Source: Oscillatoria sp. HE19RPO (GTDB lineage: Bacteria > Cyanobacteriota > Cyanobacteriia > Cyanobacteriales > Laspinemataceae). Taken from it: a stretch of 33,881 nt of DNA. The DNA is taken from assembly GCF_024220515.1 (NCBI RefSeq), contig NZ_JAMXOT010000032.1, forward strand, positions 1-33,881, read 5' to 3'. The notes beneath the pieces are model-generated. The model saw nothing but the letters and a program-made list of their open reading frames with translations, was not told the origin of the DNA and made no database searches. The position numbers were made by a program, and so were the translations under genes. Every line of letters begins with the position of its first letter. The first letter of the stretch is position 1. Below, one piece after another: positions 8,074 to 16,867 of this stretch.

Positions 8074-9315
8074 CTAGTCCAGGGGTCCCAGTCGCTCCCA
8101 GGTTAACAGATTTTCTGATTCATCGAGATGCCAGCGGAGTAAAGAAGCCGGTTGACCAATGTTTAATTGGGGTAAGCCGATCGCCCATCGCGGGGATTTC
8201 GTTGCCAAGGCGATCGCATCTCCCACTTCACAGAGTCCCCATTTGACTAAATTCTGCACCCCGGTAAGCAGGGGCAAGGTGGTTCCGGCAAGGGTACCAT
8301 CTTCGAGGCGGGCGGTCCCGTTAATCACTTCAATTTGACGAGTATCCCAGGGATATTTCCCATCGGGGAGTCCCAAGGGAGAGAGGGCATCACTGACAAG
8401 AAAGATGCCTTTGTAATAGTGGCTGGCGCGCAGTAGCAACTCAATGGTAATCGGAGAAACGTGCTCACCATCGGCAATTAACCCACATTTGACCTCCGGA
8501 TGGACGATCGCCGCCCCTAATAAGCCCGGTTGCCGGTGATGAATCGGGGGCATGGCATTAAACCCATGAGTCACCATACTGGCACCGCGATTAAAGGCGG
8601 CGGTAGCTTGTTCTGCGGTGGCGAGGGAGTGACCCAAACTGATGGTAATTCCCAGGGAGTGCAGGTAGTCTAGAGTTTCACCACTGGGGTCTAATTCCGG
8701 TGCCAGGGTGATAATTTTGACCAGTTGGGCATAGTCTCCTAAAACCCGCTTGACATTGGGTAGGGTGAGGGGGAGGAGATATTCCCCAGGATGGGCGCCG
8801 CGTTTATCGGGATTGAGGAAGGGTCCTTCTAAGTGGACCCCGCCAATTTTTGCCGTGCGTTGATTGTCGGGACCGGAATATTCGGGGTTGTTGATAAATG
8901 AGGAGAGGGTAGCGAGCGATCGCTGAATATTTTCCACCGAAGTTGTGACGAGGGTGGGGAGAAAAACATCCACGCCTTCCTGCCAGAGAAATTGACAAAT
9001 CTCCTGGAGTTTGTCAAAATCAGCCAATTCTAGATCGGGAAAGGCCAGTCCTAAAGCCCCATTAATTTGGAGATCGACCCCGCCCAAGGAAACCCAGTCT
9101 CCTTCTACATCGAGTAAGGCCATGTCCTGTAAATTTTCCACACAGGGAATGGGGGGTTTCTCGGTTTTCATGGGTTGAATCACCGCGATCGCACCCTGTT
9201 GATCAATTCGCAGCCAGTGCAGGTCCTCATAACCGGGAAGTTGAGCATTGATAATATCCAAGTTGGTGCAACCCGAGATGGGCAGAAGAGTACGGAGGCG
9301 TGATACTGGAGTCAT
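8074..9315 (-). CDS. nagA: N-acetylglucosamine-6-phosphate deacetylase
   Basis: NagA removes acetate from N-acetylglucosamine-6-phosphate, giving glucosamine-6-phosphate, in amino-sugar and cell-wall recycling. It is an amidohydrolase-fold metalloenzyme. Signature segments are DLQINGALGLAFPD, the metal-site HLEGPFLNPDKRGAH, ISLGHSLATAEQA, VTHGFNAMPPIHHRQPG, and the catalytic-aspartate segment FLVSDALSPLG. I prefer the ATG at 9315; a TTG five codons upstream is also in frame and neither has a clear ribosome-binding site. The protein is about 413 residues, slightly longer than many homologs because of an N-terminal extension. It is divergent from purE. Adjacency of purE, nagA and chlM is, from memory, common in cyanobacteria. 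Confidence 0.92.
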   Translation of the reverse strand: MTPVSRLRTLLPISGCTNLDIINAQLPGYEDLHWLRIDQQGAIAVIQPMKTEKPPIPCVENLQDMALLDVEGDWVSLGGVDLQINGALGLAFPDLELADFDKLQEICQFLWQEGVDVFLPTLVTTSVENIQRSLATLSSFINNPEYSGPDNQRTAKIGGVHLEGPFLNPDKRGAHPGEYLLPLTLPNVKRVLGDYAQLVKIITLAPELDPSGETLDYLHSLGITISLGHSLATAEQATAAFNRGASMVTHGFNAMPPIHHRQPGLLGAAIVHPEVKCGLIADGEHVSPITIELLLRASHYYKGIFLVSDALSPLGLPDGKYPWDTRQIEVINGTARLEDGTLAGTTLPLLTGVQNLVKWGLCEVGDAIALATKSPRWAIGLPQLNIGQPASLLRWHLDESENLLTWERLGPLD

Positions 9316-9638
9316 TGAGGTGGTTATCAAACAAAAAGGTGAGTGGGAATATCAAAGAGATTAGGAGCGTTTAACGGAGGGATTTTGGGGGTTAATTTTT
9401 AGGGTTGGGATGAGGCTTTTTTTCCGATCCCCAGTTTTGGGCAAGGGGTGAATTCGGGTTAAGTGAACCCCGCCAGTTGAGGCTCGATTTCCGAGGGGTA
9501 GCCCTGAGAGAAGGCGCTGCATCTGAAATTTCTTACCCTACTCTAATTTTTAACGGTAAACTCTAAAATTTGAACCTTCAAATTTAACATTTTCCCTATA
9601 AAATTTAAAATCTCCAATCTAAAATCTCAAAACCTACA
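9316..9638. promoter_or_regulatory. Divergent nagA-purE intergenic region
   Basis: These 323 bases separate the divergent nagA and purE genes and must hold both promoters. The purE-proximal 120 bases are very AT-rich, with repeated TCTAAAAT-like words and a possible -10 element TATAAA at 9597-9602, about 40 bp before the purE ATG. No other gene or clear operator is seen. Confidence 0.4.
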
Positions 9639-10160
9639 ATGAGTCAACCCCAAATCGGCATTATTATGGGCAGCGATTCGGATCTGCCGACGATGAAAGA
9701 GGCGATCGCCGTCTGTGAGGAATTTCAGGTTCCGGTAGAAGTGGCGATCGTCTCCGCCCATCGTACCCCGGAACGGATGGTGCAGTATGCGTCGCAAGCG
9801 CATCATCGCGGACTGAAAGTGATTATTGCCGGTGCAGGAGGGGCCGCCCATCTCCCGGGAATGGTGGCAGCACTGACTCCTTTACCCGTAATTGGGGTTC
9901 CCGTATCGAGTCGGCACCTGAGCGGGGTGGACTCTCTTTACTCTATTGTACAAATGCCTGGAGGAATTCCCGTGGCCACCGTGGCGATCGGGAATGCCAA
10001 AAATGCTGGATTGTTAGCGGTGCAAATTTTAGCTACCCATCAGCCGGAATTGCTGGATCTCGTGCAACAGTACCGCCAAAGCCTCAAAGACTCGGTGATG
10101 GAAAAACAGGCACGTTTAGATCAACTGGGTTATCAAGAATACTTAACTCAGATGCCCTAA
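9639..10160 (+). CDS. purE: 5-(carboxyamino)imidazole ribonucleotide mutase
   Basis: PurE class I moves the carboxylate of N5-CAIR to carbon 4, giving CAIR, in de novo purine synthesis in the cytoplasm. The 173-residue protein has the N-terminal [17 protein letters not shown], the [13 protein letters not shown] motif with the catalytic His, [20 protein letters not shown], and [20 protein letters not shown]. Length is normal for the stand-alone enzyme. The ATG at 9639 gives the standard N-terminus. It is divergent from nagA and is followed by 520 bp of non-coding DNA before the ammonium transporter. Confidence 0.95.
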   Translation: MSQPQIGIIMGSDSDLPTMKEAIAVCEEFQVPVEVAIVSAHRTPERMVQYASQAHHRGLKVIIAGAGGAAHLPGMVAALTPLPVIGVPVSSRHLSGVDSLYSIVQMPGGIPVATVAIGNAKNAGLLAVQILATHQPELLDLVQQYRQSLKDSVMEKQARLDQLGYQEYLTQMP

Positions 10161-10285
10161 TTTTTAGGGGGGCCTAGGGATGCCGACCCTTGCCAATGAA
10201 ACGGTTTGAGCCATCAAAAGCCGCCTGTTGGGGAAAATGTCGGAGATTTTTCTCTCCCGCAAACGAAACAAGCGCCTCAATAAAT

Positions 10286-10299
10286 GTAAACTCTGATAC
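10286..10299 (+). promoter_or_regulatory. NtcA binding site upstream of the ammonium transporter
   Basis: The site reads GTA, 8 bases, TAC, and its flanks extend the palindrome to TGTA and TACA. This matches the consensus GTA-N8-TAC of NtcA, the global nitrogen regulator of cyanobacteria, which commonly activates ammonium transporter genes. It lies 382 bp before the chosen amt start, so activation from here implies a long leader. A good -10 element at the expected distance is not obvious. Confidence 0.65.
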
Positions 10300-10680
10300 A
10301 GAATGAATTTCCCAGAATTGGTGCAATCATTGTGACTCGGAGCATGGAGATCCGTCGGCTTTTTCCGAAAACAGGGGCGGTTGCGTCAGGTTTCGGCGCT
10401 CATCCGAGGTTCCCTGGCCTAAGTCATTTGAGAAAATCACCAGCTCCGAAGTCTGGAACGTGCAAATCGGGGACAACCTACGACAACTCAGACGGAGGCG
10501 ATCTCCGTAGCTTTCCACTTCTAAAGCACCCCACTTGCTCTTTGCAATTCAACGTGCTTGACCCATTCACCGCAAAGTCCGACAATGACCTCTAAACTAA
10601 ACTTCAGCCAGAAATCAAAACCCAGATCTCGTAGGCGGCGGTCTTCCCTTCGGAATGCCCCCCAACGCTCGGAGAACTCG
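10300..10680 (+). other. Long leader region before the ammonium transporter gene
   Basis: This is 381 bp between the NtcA box and the chosen start. It contains short open frames but none with convincing coding character. The amt frame itself is open upstream of 10681, with an ATG at 10585 giving an Arg-rich extension ([13 protein letters not shown]), but there is no ribosome-binding site there. No recognised riboswitch is seen. Confidence 0.4.
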
Positions 10681-12114
10681 ATGTTTCAAAAATTGTTCTC
10701 CGCGATTGGGAGACTCTCCCCTTCCTGGAAAGCCTGCATTCCTTTAGCCAGCATCATTTTGCTGCTATCGGCCTATTCTGCGGTGGCCCAAGCCCCTCCA
10801 GGGGACCTACCGGACACCTTAACGGACACGGAAGAACTCCGCATCGCGCTGGATACCATGTGGGTGGTGATTGCCTCCATCTTGGTCATCTTTATGAACG
10901 CGGGGTTCGGGATGTTGGAAACCGGCTTTTGCCGTCAAAAAAATGCCGTCAACATCCTCTCCAAAAACCTGATCGTCTTCGCCTTAGCCACCGTGGCATT
11001 CTGGGCGATCGGATTTGGCTTTATGTTCGGGGATGGCAACCCATTCATCGGCTTTAGCGGCTTTTTCCTCGCCGGACCGGACAACAGTCCCGCGATCGAG
11101 GATGCTTATGTGGGAGTCTTCGGTTCTCTCAGTTGGACCGGAGTCCCCCTCGCTGCCAAGTTTTTATTCCAAGTTGCCTTTGCCGGTACTGCCGCCACCA
11201 TTGTTTCCGGTGCTGTTGCTGAACGGATTAAGTTTGTTGATTTCTTAATCTTCAGTCTTTTACTGGTGGGAATTGCCTATCCCCTGACTGGACATTGGGT
11301 CTGGGGTGGGGGCTGGCTCTCCAGTTTAGGCTTTCTGGATTTTGCCGGCTCCACCGTGGTGCACTCTGTGGGAGGCTGGGCTGCCCTGATGGGGGCTGCT
11401 TTCTTAGGACCACGTCTCGGTAAATATCAAGATGGACGTCCCACGGCTTTACCGGGACATAACATGAGTATCGCGACCTTGGGATGTTTGATCCTGTGGA
11501 TCGGCTGGTTTGGGTTTAATCCCGGTTCGACAATGGCGGCTAACCATACCATCGCCCATATTGCTGTCACTACGAATATTGCTGCTGCTACAGGCGGGAT
11601 CGCTGCGACCATTGTGGCTTGGATGTACCTCGGCAAACCTGACCTTTCCATGATTATCAACGGCATCCTGGCCGGACTGGTGGCGATTACTGCCGGTTGT
11701 GATGGGGTCAGCGTATTTGGGTCCGCCATTATCGGGGCTGTCGGGGGCGTTTTGGTCGTGTTCGCCGTGACCTTCTTTGATAGTATCCAAATTGATGACC
11801 CTGTAGGGGCGACTTCCGTTCACCTCGTCAATGGCGTTTGGGGAACCTTAGCCGTGGGTCTGTTTAATGTAGAAAGCGGTTTATTCTATACCGGGGGTCT
11901 GGCTCAATTGGGGGTCCAATTCCTCGGCATAGCCTCCGTTGGCGGGATGACTGTTCTGCTGAGCACTATTTTCTGGCTCGCTCTCAAATCTTTCCTGGGT
12001 ATCCGAGTCACCGAAGACGAAGAGTTGAAAGGCTTGGATATTGCCGAACATGGTATGGAAGCTTACAGTGGATTCCTCAAGGATAATCGCGGGATGGCCG
12101 GGGGAAGTCCCTAG
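10681..12114 (+). CDS. amt: Ammonium transporter, Amt/MEP/Rh family
   Basis: The protein is a trimeric inner-membrane channel importing ammonium. I start at the ATG at 10681 because GGAGA lies 5 bp upstream; from here the protein has a cleavable-type signal peptide ending in SAVAQA. It is 477 residues with about eleven transmembrane segments. Conserved features include [37 protein letters not shown] with the first pore histidine, GWFGFNPGS, and [17 protein letters not shown] with the second pore histidine. The soluble C-terminal tail ([20 protein letters not shown]) is the usual PII-interacting region. An NtcA box lies upstream and an intrinsic terminator immediately downstream, so it is probably a nitrogen-regulated single-gene unit. 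Confidence 0.95.
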   Translation: MFQKLFSAIGRLSPSWKACIPLASIILLLSAYSAVAQAPPGDLPDTLTDTEELRIALDTMWVVIASILVIFMNAGFGMLETGFCRQKNAVNILSKNLIVFALATVAFWAIGFGFMFGDGNPFIGFSGFFLAGPDNSPAIEDAYVGVFGSLSWTGVPLAAKFLFQVAFAGTAATIVSGAVAERIKFVDFLIFSLLLVGIAYPLTGHWVWGGGWLSSLGFLDFAGSTVVHSVGGWAALMGAAFLGPRLGKYQDGRPTALPGHNMSIATLGCLILWIGWFGFNPGSTMAANHTIAHIAVTTNIAAATGGIAATIVAWMYLGKPDLSMIINGILAGLVAITAGCDGVSVFGSAIIGAVGGVLVVFAVTFFDSIQIDDPVGATSVHLVNGVWGTLAVGLFNVESGLFYTGGLAQLGVQFLGIASVGGMTVLLSTIFWLALKSFLGIRVTEDEELKGLDIAEHGMEAYSGFLKDNRGMAGGSP

Positions 12115-12161
12115 CCTATCGGTGCAGTCTGCACCCTCAAATTTTAATCATTCGCTATATT

Positions 12162-12219
12162 TGCGGTCTTAGGAGGATTTTTAATACACTGGAAGTATCT
12201 CCTGACCGCATTTTTTTTT
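12162..12219 (+). terminator. Intrinsic terminator after amt
   Basis: TGCGGTC with TTAGGAG pairs with CTCCT and GACCGCA across a loop of about 25 bases, directly followed by nine T residues. It begins 48 bp after the amt stop. A smaller hairpin, GGTGCAGTCTGCACC, lies at 12121-12135. Confidence 0.8.
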
Positions 12220-12365
12220 GCCCGCAGGTGTGACGAGTAGCCATTAGCTTCCGGGCAAAGTCTTTTTGAAGGTGCAGAGTAGGTCGGGAATTTATTGTTG
12301 CGTAGCGATCGACGGTATTGCGTTTAAATTTGCGTTCAAACCCGGTTCTGTCTAAATTCGCGGTC

Positions 12366-13196
12366 ATGTCCTGGTCGAAGATACCCCCTTGGGCATTCTT
12401 ATCCCTGGCGACGAATGGGATCTTGATGCTTACGGTCATTTTACTGATTGTCCGCGCTGAAAGTTCGTCCTCCGATCTGCAAAATTTGTCGGAATTACAG
12501 GGGAATGGTTCGAGTGCGATCGAGAATGCTTCGGGTTCAGAAACCCCTGTCACGGAGCCTCAGTTAGGTCCACGCCATCAGTGGAATTATGAGCAATGGT
12601 TGGCTCAGTTACAGCGGGAGGCAGAGGCGATCGCCGCGAATCCCCCGGAACGCCTCGGGGTTCTCGCTGGAGATTCCATTAGTCTGTGGTTCCCCCCGGA
12701 ACTGTTACCTCCCCAACGCACTTGGCTCAATCAAGGCATCTCTGGAGAAGTCTCTTCGGGGTTGTGGAAACGGTTACCGTTATTTGACAACACCAACCCC
12801 GAGGTGATTTTTGTGATGATTGGGATTAATGACCTAATTCGCGGCATTTCCCCGTCCGAGGTGATCGAAAATCAACGGGCGATCGTTCGGGACCTCATCT
12901 GGGTTCATCCCAACGCCCGGATTGTCGTCCAATCCATTTTGCCCCACAGTGGGTCCGGTGCGACTTGGGAGGGCCGCGATCGCCTCCTAAATATCCCCAA
13001 CGAGCAGATCCGCGATATCAATCGCGAACTCGCGGCGATCGCCTCGGAGGAAGGGGTCGAGTTCCTGGACCTCTACCCCCTCTTCGCCGACTCCCAAGGC
13101 AATCTCCGCCTTGAATTAACCACGGACGGGTTACATCTCAACGAGCAAGGTTACTTAGTCTGGCGCACGGCGTTGATGGTATTTGATCCGATTTGA
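12366..13196 (+). CDS. Membrane-anchored SGNH/GDSL family hydrolase
   Basis: The protein is a serine esterase or lipase-like hydrolase of the SGNH superfamily; the substrate is unknown. An N-terminal hydrophobic segment (PPWAFLSLATNGILMLTVIL) anchors or exports it, placing the catalytic domain outside the cytoplasm. The family blocks are present: GVLAGDSISLWFP with the nucleophilic Ser, NQGISGEVSSGLWKRL with the oxyanion Gly, FVMIGINDLIRG with Asn, and TTDGLHLNEQGY with the Asp-His pair. Length is about 276 residues from the ATG at 12366; a TTG at 12318 is also in frame. Upstream is the amt terminator, so it has its own promoter. Downstream is a repeat-rich gap. Confidence 0.85.
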   Translation: MSWSKIPPWAFLSLATNGILMLTVILLIVRAESSSSDLQNLSELQGNGSSAIENASGSETPVTEPQLGPRHQWNYEQWLAQLQREAEAIAANPPERLGVLAGDSISLWFPPELLPPQRTWLNQGISGEVSSGLWKRLPLFDNTNPEVIFVMIGINDLIRGISPSEVIENQRAIVRDLIWVHPNARIVVQSILPHSGSGATWEGRDRLLNIPNEQIRDINRELAAIASEEGVEFLDLYPLFADSQGNLRLELTTDGLHLNEQGYLVWRTALMVFDPI

Positions 13197-13201
13197 GCAT
13201 A

Positions 13202-13268
13202 GGGAGGATGGGGGAGATGGGGAGGATGGGGAAGATGGGGGGATGGGGGAGATGGGGAGGATGGGGAA
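13202..13268. repeat. G-rich short tandem repeat
   Basis: Imperfect repeats of GATGGGGGA and GATGGGGAG run from just after the SGNH hydrolase stop. The unit is the reverse complement of the CCTCCCCAT array at 13625-13669, so the two arrays face each other about 360 bp apart. Confidence 0.85.
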
Positions 13269-13624
13269 GTTCGTAGGGGAGCATCTCAAGAAGGCTCATA
13301 GACCTAACCGCCGGTGCCCCCTTCCCTACGAGGTCAGGGGGAGCAAGACTTGTAAATTCCCCTTTGAGGCCAAATTGAGATGCTCCCGTTCAACGTCCCG
13401 ACTTCAGTCGTTCTCTTTAGTTCGTAGTAACGACTTCAGTCGTTTCCGCGTGATTTGGCTGAAGCCAAGTAACGCCCATGTCAGGCCATGCATCCAGTCC
13501 CCAAAGAGGCAAGCAGTAGACCCGGAGATTGCTCCTGTTATGGCATCCGCCATAACAGGAGAGCAACGACAGCAAGTCGTTACTACAAACAAGAAGAAAC
13601 AACTTCAATCGTGACACCGAATAT
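13269..13624. repeat. Intergenic region of palindromic interspersed repeats
   Basis: No gene is supportable here. The region holds two copies of CGACTTCAGTCGTT (around 13399 and 13430), a related AAGTCGTTACTAC near 13575, and a hairpin of CTCCTGTTATGGC with GCCATAACAGGAG at 13532-13561. These are the kind of mobile palindromic repeats seen in filamentous cyanobacteria. Confidence 0.65.
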
Positions 13625-13669
13625 CCTCCCCATCCTCCCCATCCTCCCCATCCTCCCCATCCTCCCCAT
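13625..13669. repeat. 9-bp tandem repeat, five perfect copies
   Basis: CCTCCCCAT is repeated five times without error. It is the inverted counterpart of the G-rich array at 13202-13268. Confidence 0.95.
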
Positions 13670-13671
13670 CA

Positions 13672-13723
13672 ACCAATGACAAATGACCAATGACAAATGA
13701 CCAATGACAAATGACAAATGACC
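13672..13723. repeat. 7-bp tandem repeat (STRR type)
   Basis: Alternating units ATGACAA and ATGACCA are repeated about seven times, the heptanucleotide tandem style known from cyanobacterial intergenic DNA. It ends 66 bp before the ispH start. Confidence 0.9.
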
Positions 13724-13789
13724 GCTCCCCCATCCCTCTGTAACCTAAGTCTTCTACAATCAAGAGAAAAGAAGCTAGGATTTCACGGC

Positions 13790-14995
13790 ATGGACACAAA
13801 AGCTTTCAAACGCGCACTGCAAAAATCTGATAACTACCATCGCAAGGGATTTGGTCACCAAGAAGAAGTCACCGGCGTGATGAACTCGGTTTATCAAAGT
13901 CCCCTGATTCAGCAAATCCGAGATAATAATTACACCTTGACTCGCGGCGAGGTTACCATCCGTCTCGCGCAAGCGTTTGGATTTTGCTGGGGGGTCGAAC
14001 GCGCCGTGGCGATCGCCTATGAAACTCGTCAGCATTTTCCCACGGAACGCATCTGGATTACCAATGAAATTATCCACAATCCCAGCGTGAATCAACATAT
14101 CCAAGAGATGAATGTTGAATTCATCCCCGTTGACGAAGGGAAAAAAGATTTTGAAGTGGTCCAAGCCGGGGATGTGGTGATTTTACCGGCCTTTGGTGCC
14201 ACAGTTCAAGAAATGCAGTTGCTGAATGACAAAGGCTGCACCATTGTGGATACGACCTGTCCTTGGGTTTCTAAAGTTTGGAATAGTGTAGAAAAACACA
14301 AAAAAGGCAATTACACTTCGATTATTCATGGCAAATACAAGCATGAAGAAACCCTGGCAACCAGTTCTTTTGCCGGAACTTATTTAATTGTCCTGAATAT
14401 GGCCGAAGCCGAATATGTTGCCAATTATATTCTCAACGGTGGGGATAAAGCTGAATTCATGGCTAAATTCAGTAAAGCCGTTTCGCCCGGATTTGACCCG
14501 GACCGAGATTTAGCGCAAGTTGGCATTGCCAATCAAACGACGATGCTCAAAAGTGAGACGGAACAAATGGGCAAGTTGTTTGAACGGACGATGATGAAAA
14601 AATATGGTCCGGCAGCGTTAAATCAGCATTTTTTGGCTTTTAATACGATCTGCGATGCGACTCAAGAACGCCAAGATGCAATGTTGGATTTGGTCGAGGA
14701 TGAAGTAGATGCGATCGTGGTGATTGGGGGGTATAATTCCTCGAATACGACGCAGTTACAACAAATTGCGATCGACCGAGGAATTCCGTCTTATCATATT
14801 GATAGTGCGAGTCGGATTCTTCCGGGAAATCGTATCGAACATAAACCCCTCTACCAAGAGTTAGAAATCGCCGAAAATTGGCTACCGCCAGGACCCCTGG
14901 TGATTGGGGTGACGTCCGGTGCTTCAACGCCCGATAAGGTGGTAGAAGAGGCGATCGAGAAGATTTTTGCCAGTAAAGCGGTGGCAGTGGTTTAA
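13790..14995 (+). CDS. ispH: 4-hydroxy-3-methylbut-2-enyl diphosphate reductase
   Basis: IspH performs the last step of the MEP isoprenoid pathway, reducing HMBPP to IPP and DMAPP with a 4Fe-4S cluster, and feeds carotenoid and phytol synthesis. The 401-residue length, longer than the roughly 310-residue enzyme of E. coli, is typical of the plant and cyanobacterial subtype with an N-terminal extension ([20 protein letters not shown]). The three cluster cysteines are in [22 protein letters not shown] and [14 protein letters not shown]. The C-terminus has [20 protein letters not shown] and [10 protein letters not shown]. The ATG at 13790 matches the conserved start; frame open further upstream runs into repeats. 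Neighbouring genes are unrelated, so it is probably monocistronic. Confidence 0.95.
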   Translation: MDTKAFKRALQKSDNYHRKGFGHQEEVTGVMNSVYQSPLIQQIRDNNYTLTRGEVTIRLAQAFGFCWGVERAVAIAYETRQHFPTERIWITNEIIHNPSVNQHIQEMNVEFIPVDEGKKDFEVVQAGDVVILPAFGATVQEMQLLNDKGCTIVDTTCPWVSKVWNSVEKHKKGNYTSIIHGKYKHEETLATSSFAGTYLIVLNMAEAEYVANYILNGGDKAEFMAKFSKAVSPGFDPDRDLAQVGIANQTTMLKSETEQMGKLFERTMMKKYGPAALNQHFLAFNTICDATQERQDAMLDLVEDEVDAIVVIGGYNSSNTTQLQQIAIDRGIPSYHIDSASRILPGNRIEHKPLYQELEIAENWLPPGPLVIGVTSGASTPDKVVEEAIEKIFASKAVAVV

Positions 14996-15029
14996 GACTT
15001 GCGATCGCGCAGGATTTAAGGATTAACCC

Positions 15030-15057
15030 GTGGAAGCCTGCCTGTGCGGGTTTCCAC
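15030..15057 (+). terminator. Probable terminator hairpin after ispH
   Basis: GTGGAAGCCTGC pairs with GCGGGTTTCCAC (10 of 12 pairs) across CTGT. A run of six T residues lies about 12 bases beyond. It resembles the hairpin at 2011-2028, so it may be a repeat that also terminates transcription. Confidence 0.5.
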
Positions 15058-15150
15058 TTCAGTCCTCCTTTTTTGATTCTCTCAAGGCGCAGCAATGCGT
15101 TTCTTGAAAACTCTCCGGCAAAACGGGTCTATTCTAACTCGATTGCCAAT

Positions 15151-15194
15151 CACCAAAACATCTACCTTGTCAAAACAAAGTAGATGTTTTGGTG
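15151..15194. repeat. Perfect 15-bp inverted repeat at the edge of the mobile-like region
   Basis: CACCAAAACATCTAC and GTAGATGTTTTGGTG flank a 14-base loop. It lies between the ispH terminator hairpin and the replicase-like gene, close to where gene content changes from chromosomal to plasmid-like. It could be a terminator, an operator or an element end. Confidence 0.7.
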
Positions 15195-15203
15195 ACATCA
15201 AGT

Positions 15204-15220
15204 TAGACTGTTTCAGTCTA
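15204..15220 (+). promoter_or_regulatory. Small inverted repeat upstream of the replicase-like gene, possible operator
   Basis: TAGACTG, TTT, CAGTCTA is a perfect 7-bp dyad about 55 bp before the chosen start of the replicase-like gene. A dyad here would suit binding by a small repressor, but no cognate regulator is in the window. Confidence 0.35.
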
Positions 15221-15274
15221 TGCTAAACTAAAAAATTACATTTTTCATAAAAATAACCTCCTGAAACTGGCGAA

Positions 15275-16777
15275 TTGAGCCACTACACCGATCCGAAGAA
15301 AATTATCAAAGCTCTGACACTCAATGCCAAAGATGGATTTAATTTAGCGGCATTAGCTCAAGCTATCGCCATCAAAGAGGACGACTTCGACCCAGAGGAT
15401 TGGACGCAGATTTTGCAAGAATGGCAAACGGACGAATGGGCAAGCTGTCCGAGTCTACAACTGTATGCCGAGATTGTGGCCCGTCGCAACTTTGCCTGGA
15501 AACATCACGCCGAACTCCTCAAAGCGGAATTGGCTGCTGAAGGTTTTCAGGTCGTTGAAGTGATGGGTGAGGATTCTTACGCTTCTGAATTGGTCAAAGC
15601 GGCCAAACTCGAAATCAAACAAAAAGTTGCCAGTCAACGCTTCCAAGGTTGGAGTGGCCCGCTCACTCTCGAAGATGCTCGAATCATCCTGGATGACCCC
15701 GCCGCATCCGAAGCTGACCGCAATGAAGCCAAGGGCGTTCTGTTGCGTGAGGATTTGCCCGGTTTTGCGATAACACCCGAATGGATTTTTGCGAATATCA
15801 TCCAGAATCCTTTGTATATCTCTCGGTTGCGGTTGGGATACTGGCTGGAGCATCCCGAACTGGCGAAGATTCTGGACGGGATGAAGTTGCGATCGCATTT
15901 CAAGCAGTGGCGCTCCAGCATCATCTTTGCTCCTGATTTGACCACCGTGGGAGCAAAGTTGCAGTTGTTGCAAGCGATTGGCATTGAGGAGATTATCAAC
16001 TCGTCCGGTTTTGCCACAACCTTGGATGACCCGTTGATTGCTGAATTCTGGGAAAAATGCTGGTTCCGTCGTTATCAGATGAGTCGAATCCTGGGCGTGC
16101 CCATCTCGGCAAACTCGAAACCCGGGAAAATCCTTGCGTCCATTTTGCAGAAGGTGGGACTCAAACTAAAATGTTTCCAGCGTGGCAAAGACCGACAACG
16201 AATTTACCAAGTCGAGGCCCCTGCTGACCGGGATGACATCTTTCAAGCCTGGGACCTCAAGTATGCGGATTTGGTGGCGGCGGGTGAACAAGCAGGCAGT
16301 CGCATCCCGGAGATTACTCGTGCGCTCTCGGTGGCTGTCCAACCCGTCCAAACCGACGAAACCCAGTCAGGACAAGCCTCCGTGGGGGTGAACACAAGTC
16401 CCCATAAAAACGCTGCTCTTATAAATACACCGACTTGTGTTCACCCTGACTCAATGGAAAAATCTGACCCTATCCCCGTACCCGAGGCTCCACTCACCGG
16501 CAGCCTGGAGTGCAACTATCCCGCAGGCGATCGGTCTAACCCCGAGTCCAACGATTTCGCGGCCAATCGCACAGACATTGAAGGCTGGGCGGAACTGCTC
16601 AAACTGGTGGCGCACGAACCCGATGCCGATGCTCAACTGCTGGCCGATGCCACGGTGGGTCTGCCTTCAGCATGGCGGCACACGATATGGCAACGGTTGT
16701 CTGGGGAAGTGCGCGAACGACTCCAGCAGATTCGCAGCCTCGTCCAGCCCCTTGGCGATTGGATGACTAGCACATGA
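15275..16777 (+). CDS. Probable C-terminal part of a cyanobacterial plasmid replication protein
   Basis: The 500-residue product is not confidently assigned. Its order of segments recalls, from memory, the C-terminal half of CyRepA1-type plasmid replication proteins: AEIVARRNFAWKHHAELLKA, a central stretch of helices, then ILGVPISANSKPGKILASIL, VGLKLKCFQRGKDRQRIYQV and a low-complexity tail. CyRepA1 proteins are normally far longer and carry primase/helicase-like domains in front; none of that is present upstream, and an in-frame TAA lies at 15254-15256. The start is therefore a TTG at 15275 and the gene is probably a fragment. It is followed by the AcrVA2-like gene and recD2. An alternative is a stand-alone DNA-binding protein of unknown function. 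Confidence 0.45.
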   Translation: MSHYTDPKKIIKALTLNAKDGFNLAALAQAIAIKEDDFDPEDWTQILQEWQTDEWASCPSLQLYAEIVARRNFAWKHHAELLKAELAAEGFQVVEVMGEDSYASELVKAAKLEIKQKVASQRFQGWSGPLTLEDARIILDDPAASEADRNEAKGVLLREDLPGFAITPEWIFANIIQNPLYISRLRLGYWLEHPELAKILDGMKLRSHFKQWRSSIIFAPDLTTVGAKLQLLQAIGIEEIINSSGFATTLDDPLIAEFWEKCWFRRYQMSRILGVPISANSKPGKILASILQKVGLKLKCFQRGKDRQRIYQVEAPADRDDIFQAWDLKYADLVAAGEQAGSRIPEITRALSVAVQPVQTDETQSGQASVGVNTSPHKNAALINTPTCVHPDSMEKSDPIPVPEAPLTGSLECNYPAGDRSNPESNDFAANRTDIEGWAELLKLVAHEPDADAQLLADATVGLPSAWRHTIWQRLSGEVRERLQQIRSLVQPLGDWMTST

Positions 16778-16809
16778 CTCTCAAAATGTTGCAAATGTTT
16801 GGCAAATGC

Positions 16810-16838
16810 TTCAGCAAAACTATCATAAGTGCTATAAT
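16810..16838 (+). promoter_or_regulatory. Promoter for the AcrVA2-like gene
   Basis: An extended -10 element TGCTATAAT lies at 16830-16838, with a weak -35 (TTCAGC at 16810-16815) 17 bases upstream. It is about 30 bp before the ATG at 16868, in the gap after the replicase-like gene, so the AcrVA2-like gene can be transcribed on its own. Confidence 0.6.
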
Positions 16839-16867
16839 TGGTTTATCCTGTTCCATGATTGCCAGCT

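Noticed and set aside
13183-13679. Open frames across the repeat-rich gap before ispH
   Set aside because: They translate tandem and palindromic repeats, giving low-complexity peptides, and lack ribosome-binding sites.
13625-13723. Possible CRISPR array
   Set aside because: The units are 7 and 9 bp, contiguous, with no unique spacers.
15151-15220. Attachment site of an integrated plasmid
   Set aside because: The inverted repeats here have no matching copy found at the far side of the plasmid-like segment, and no integrase or tRNA gene is nearby.
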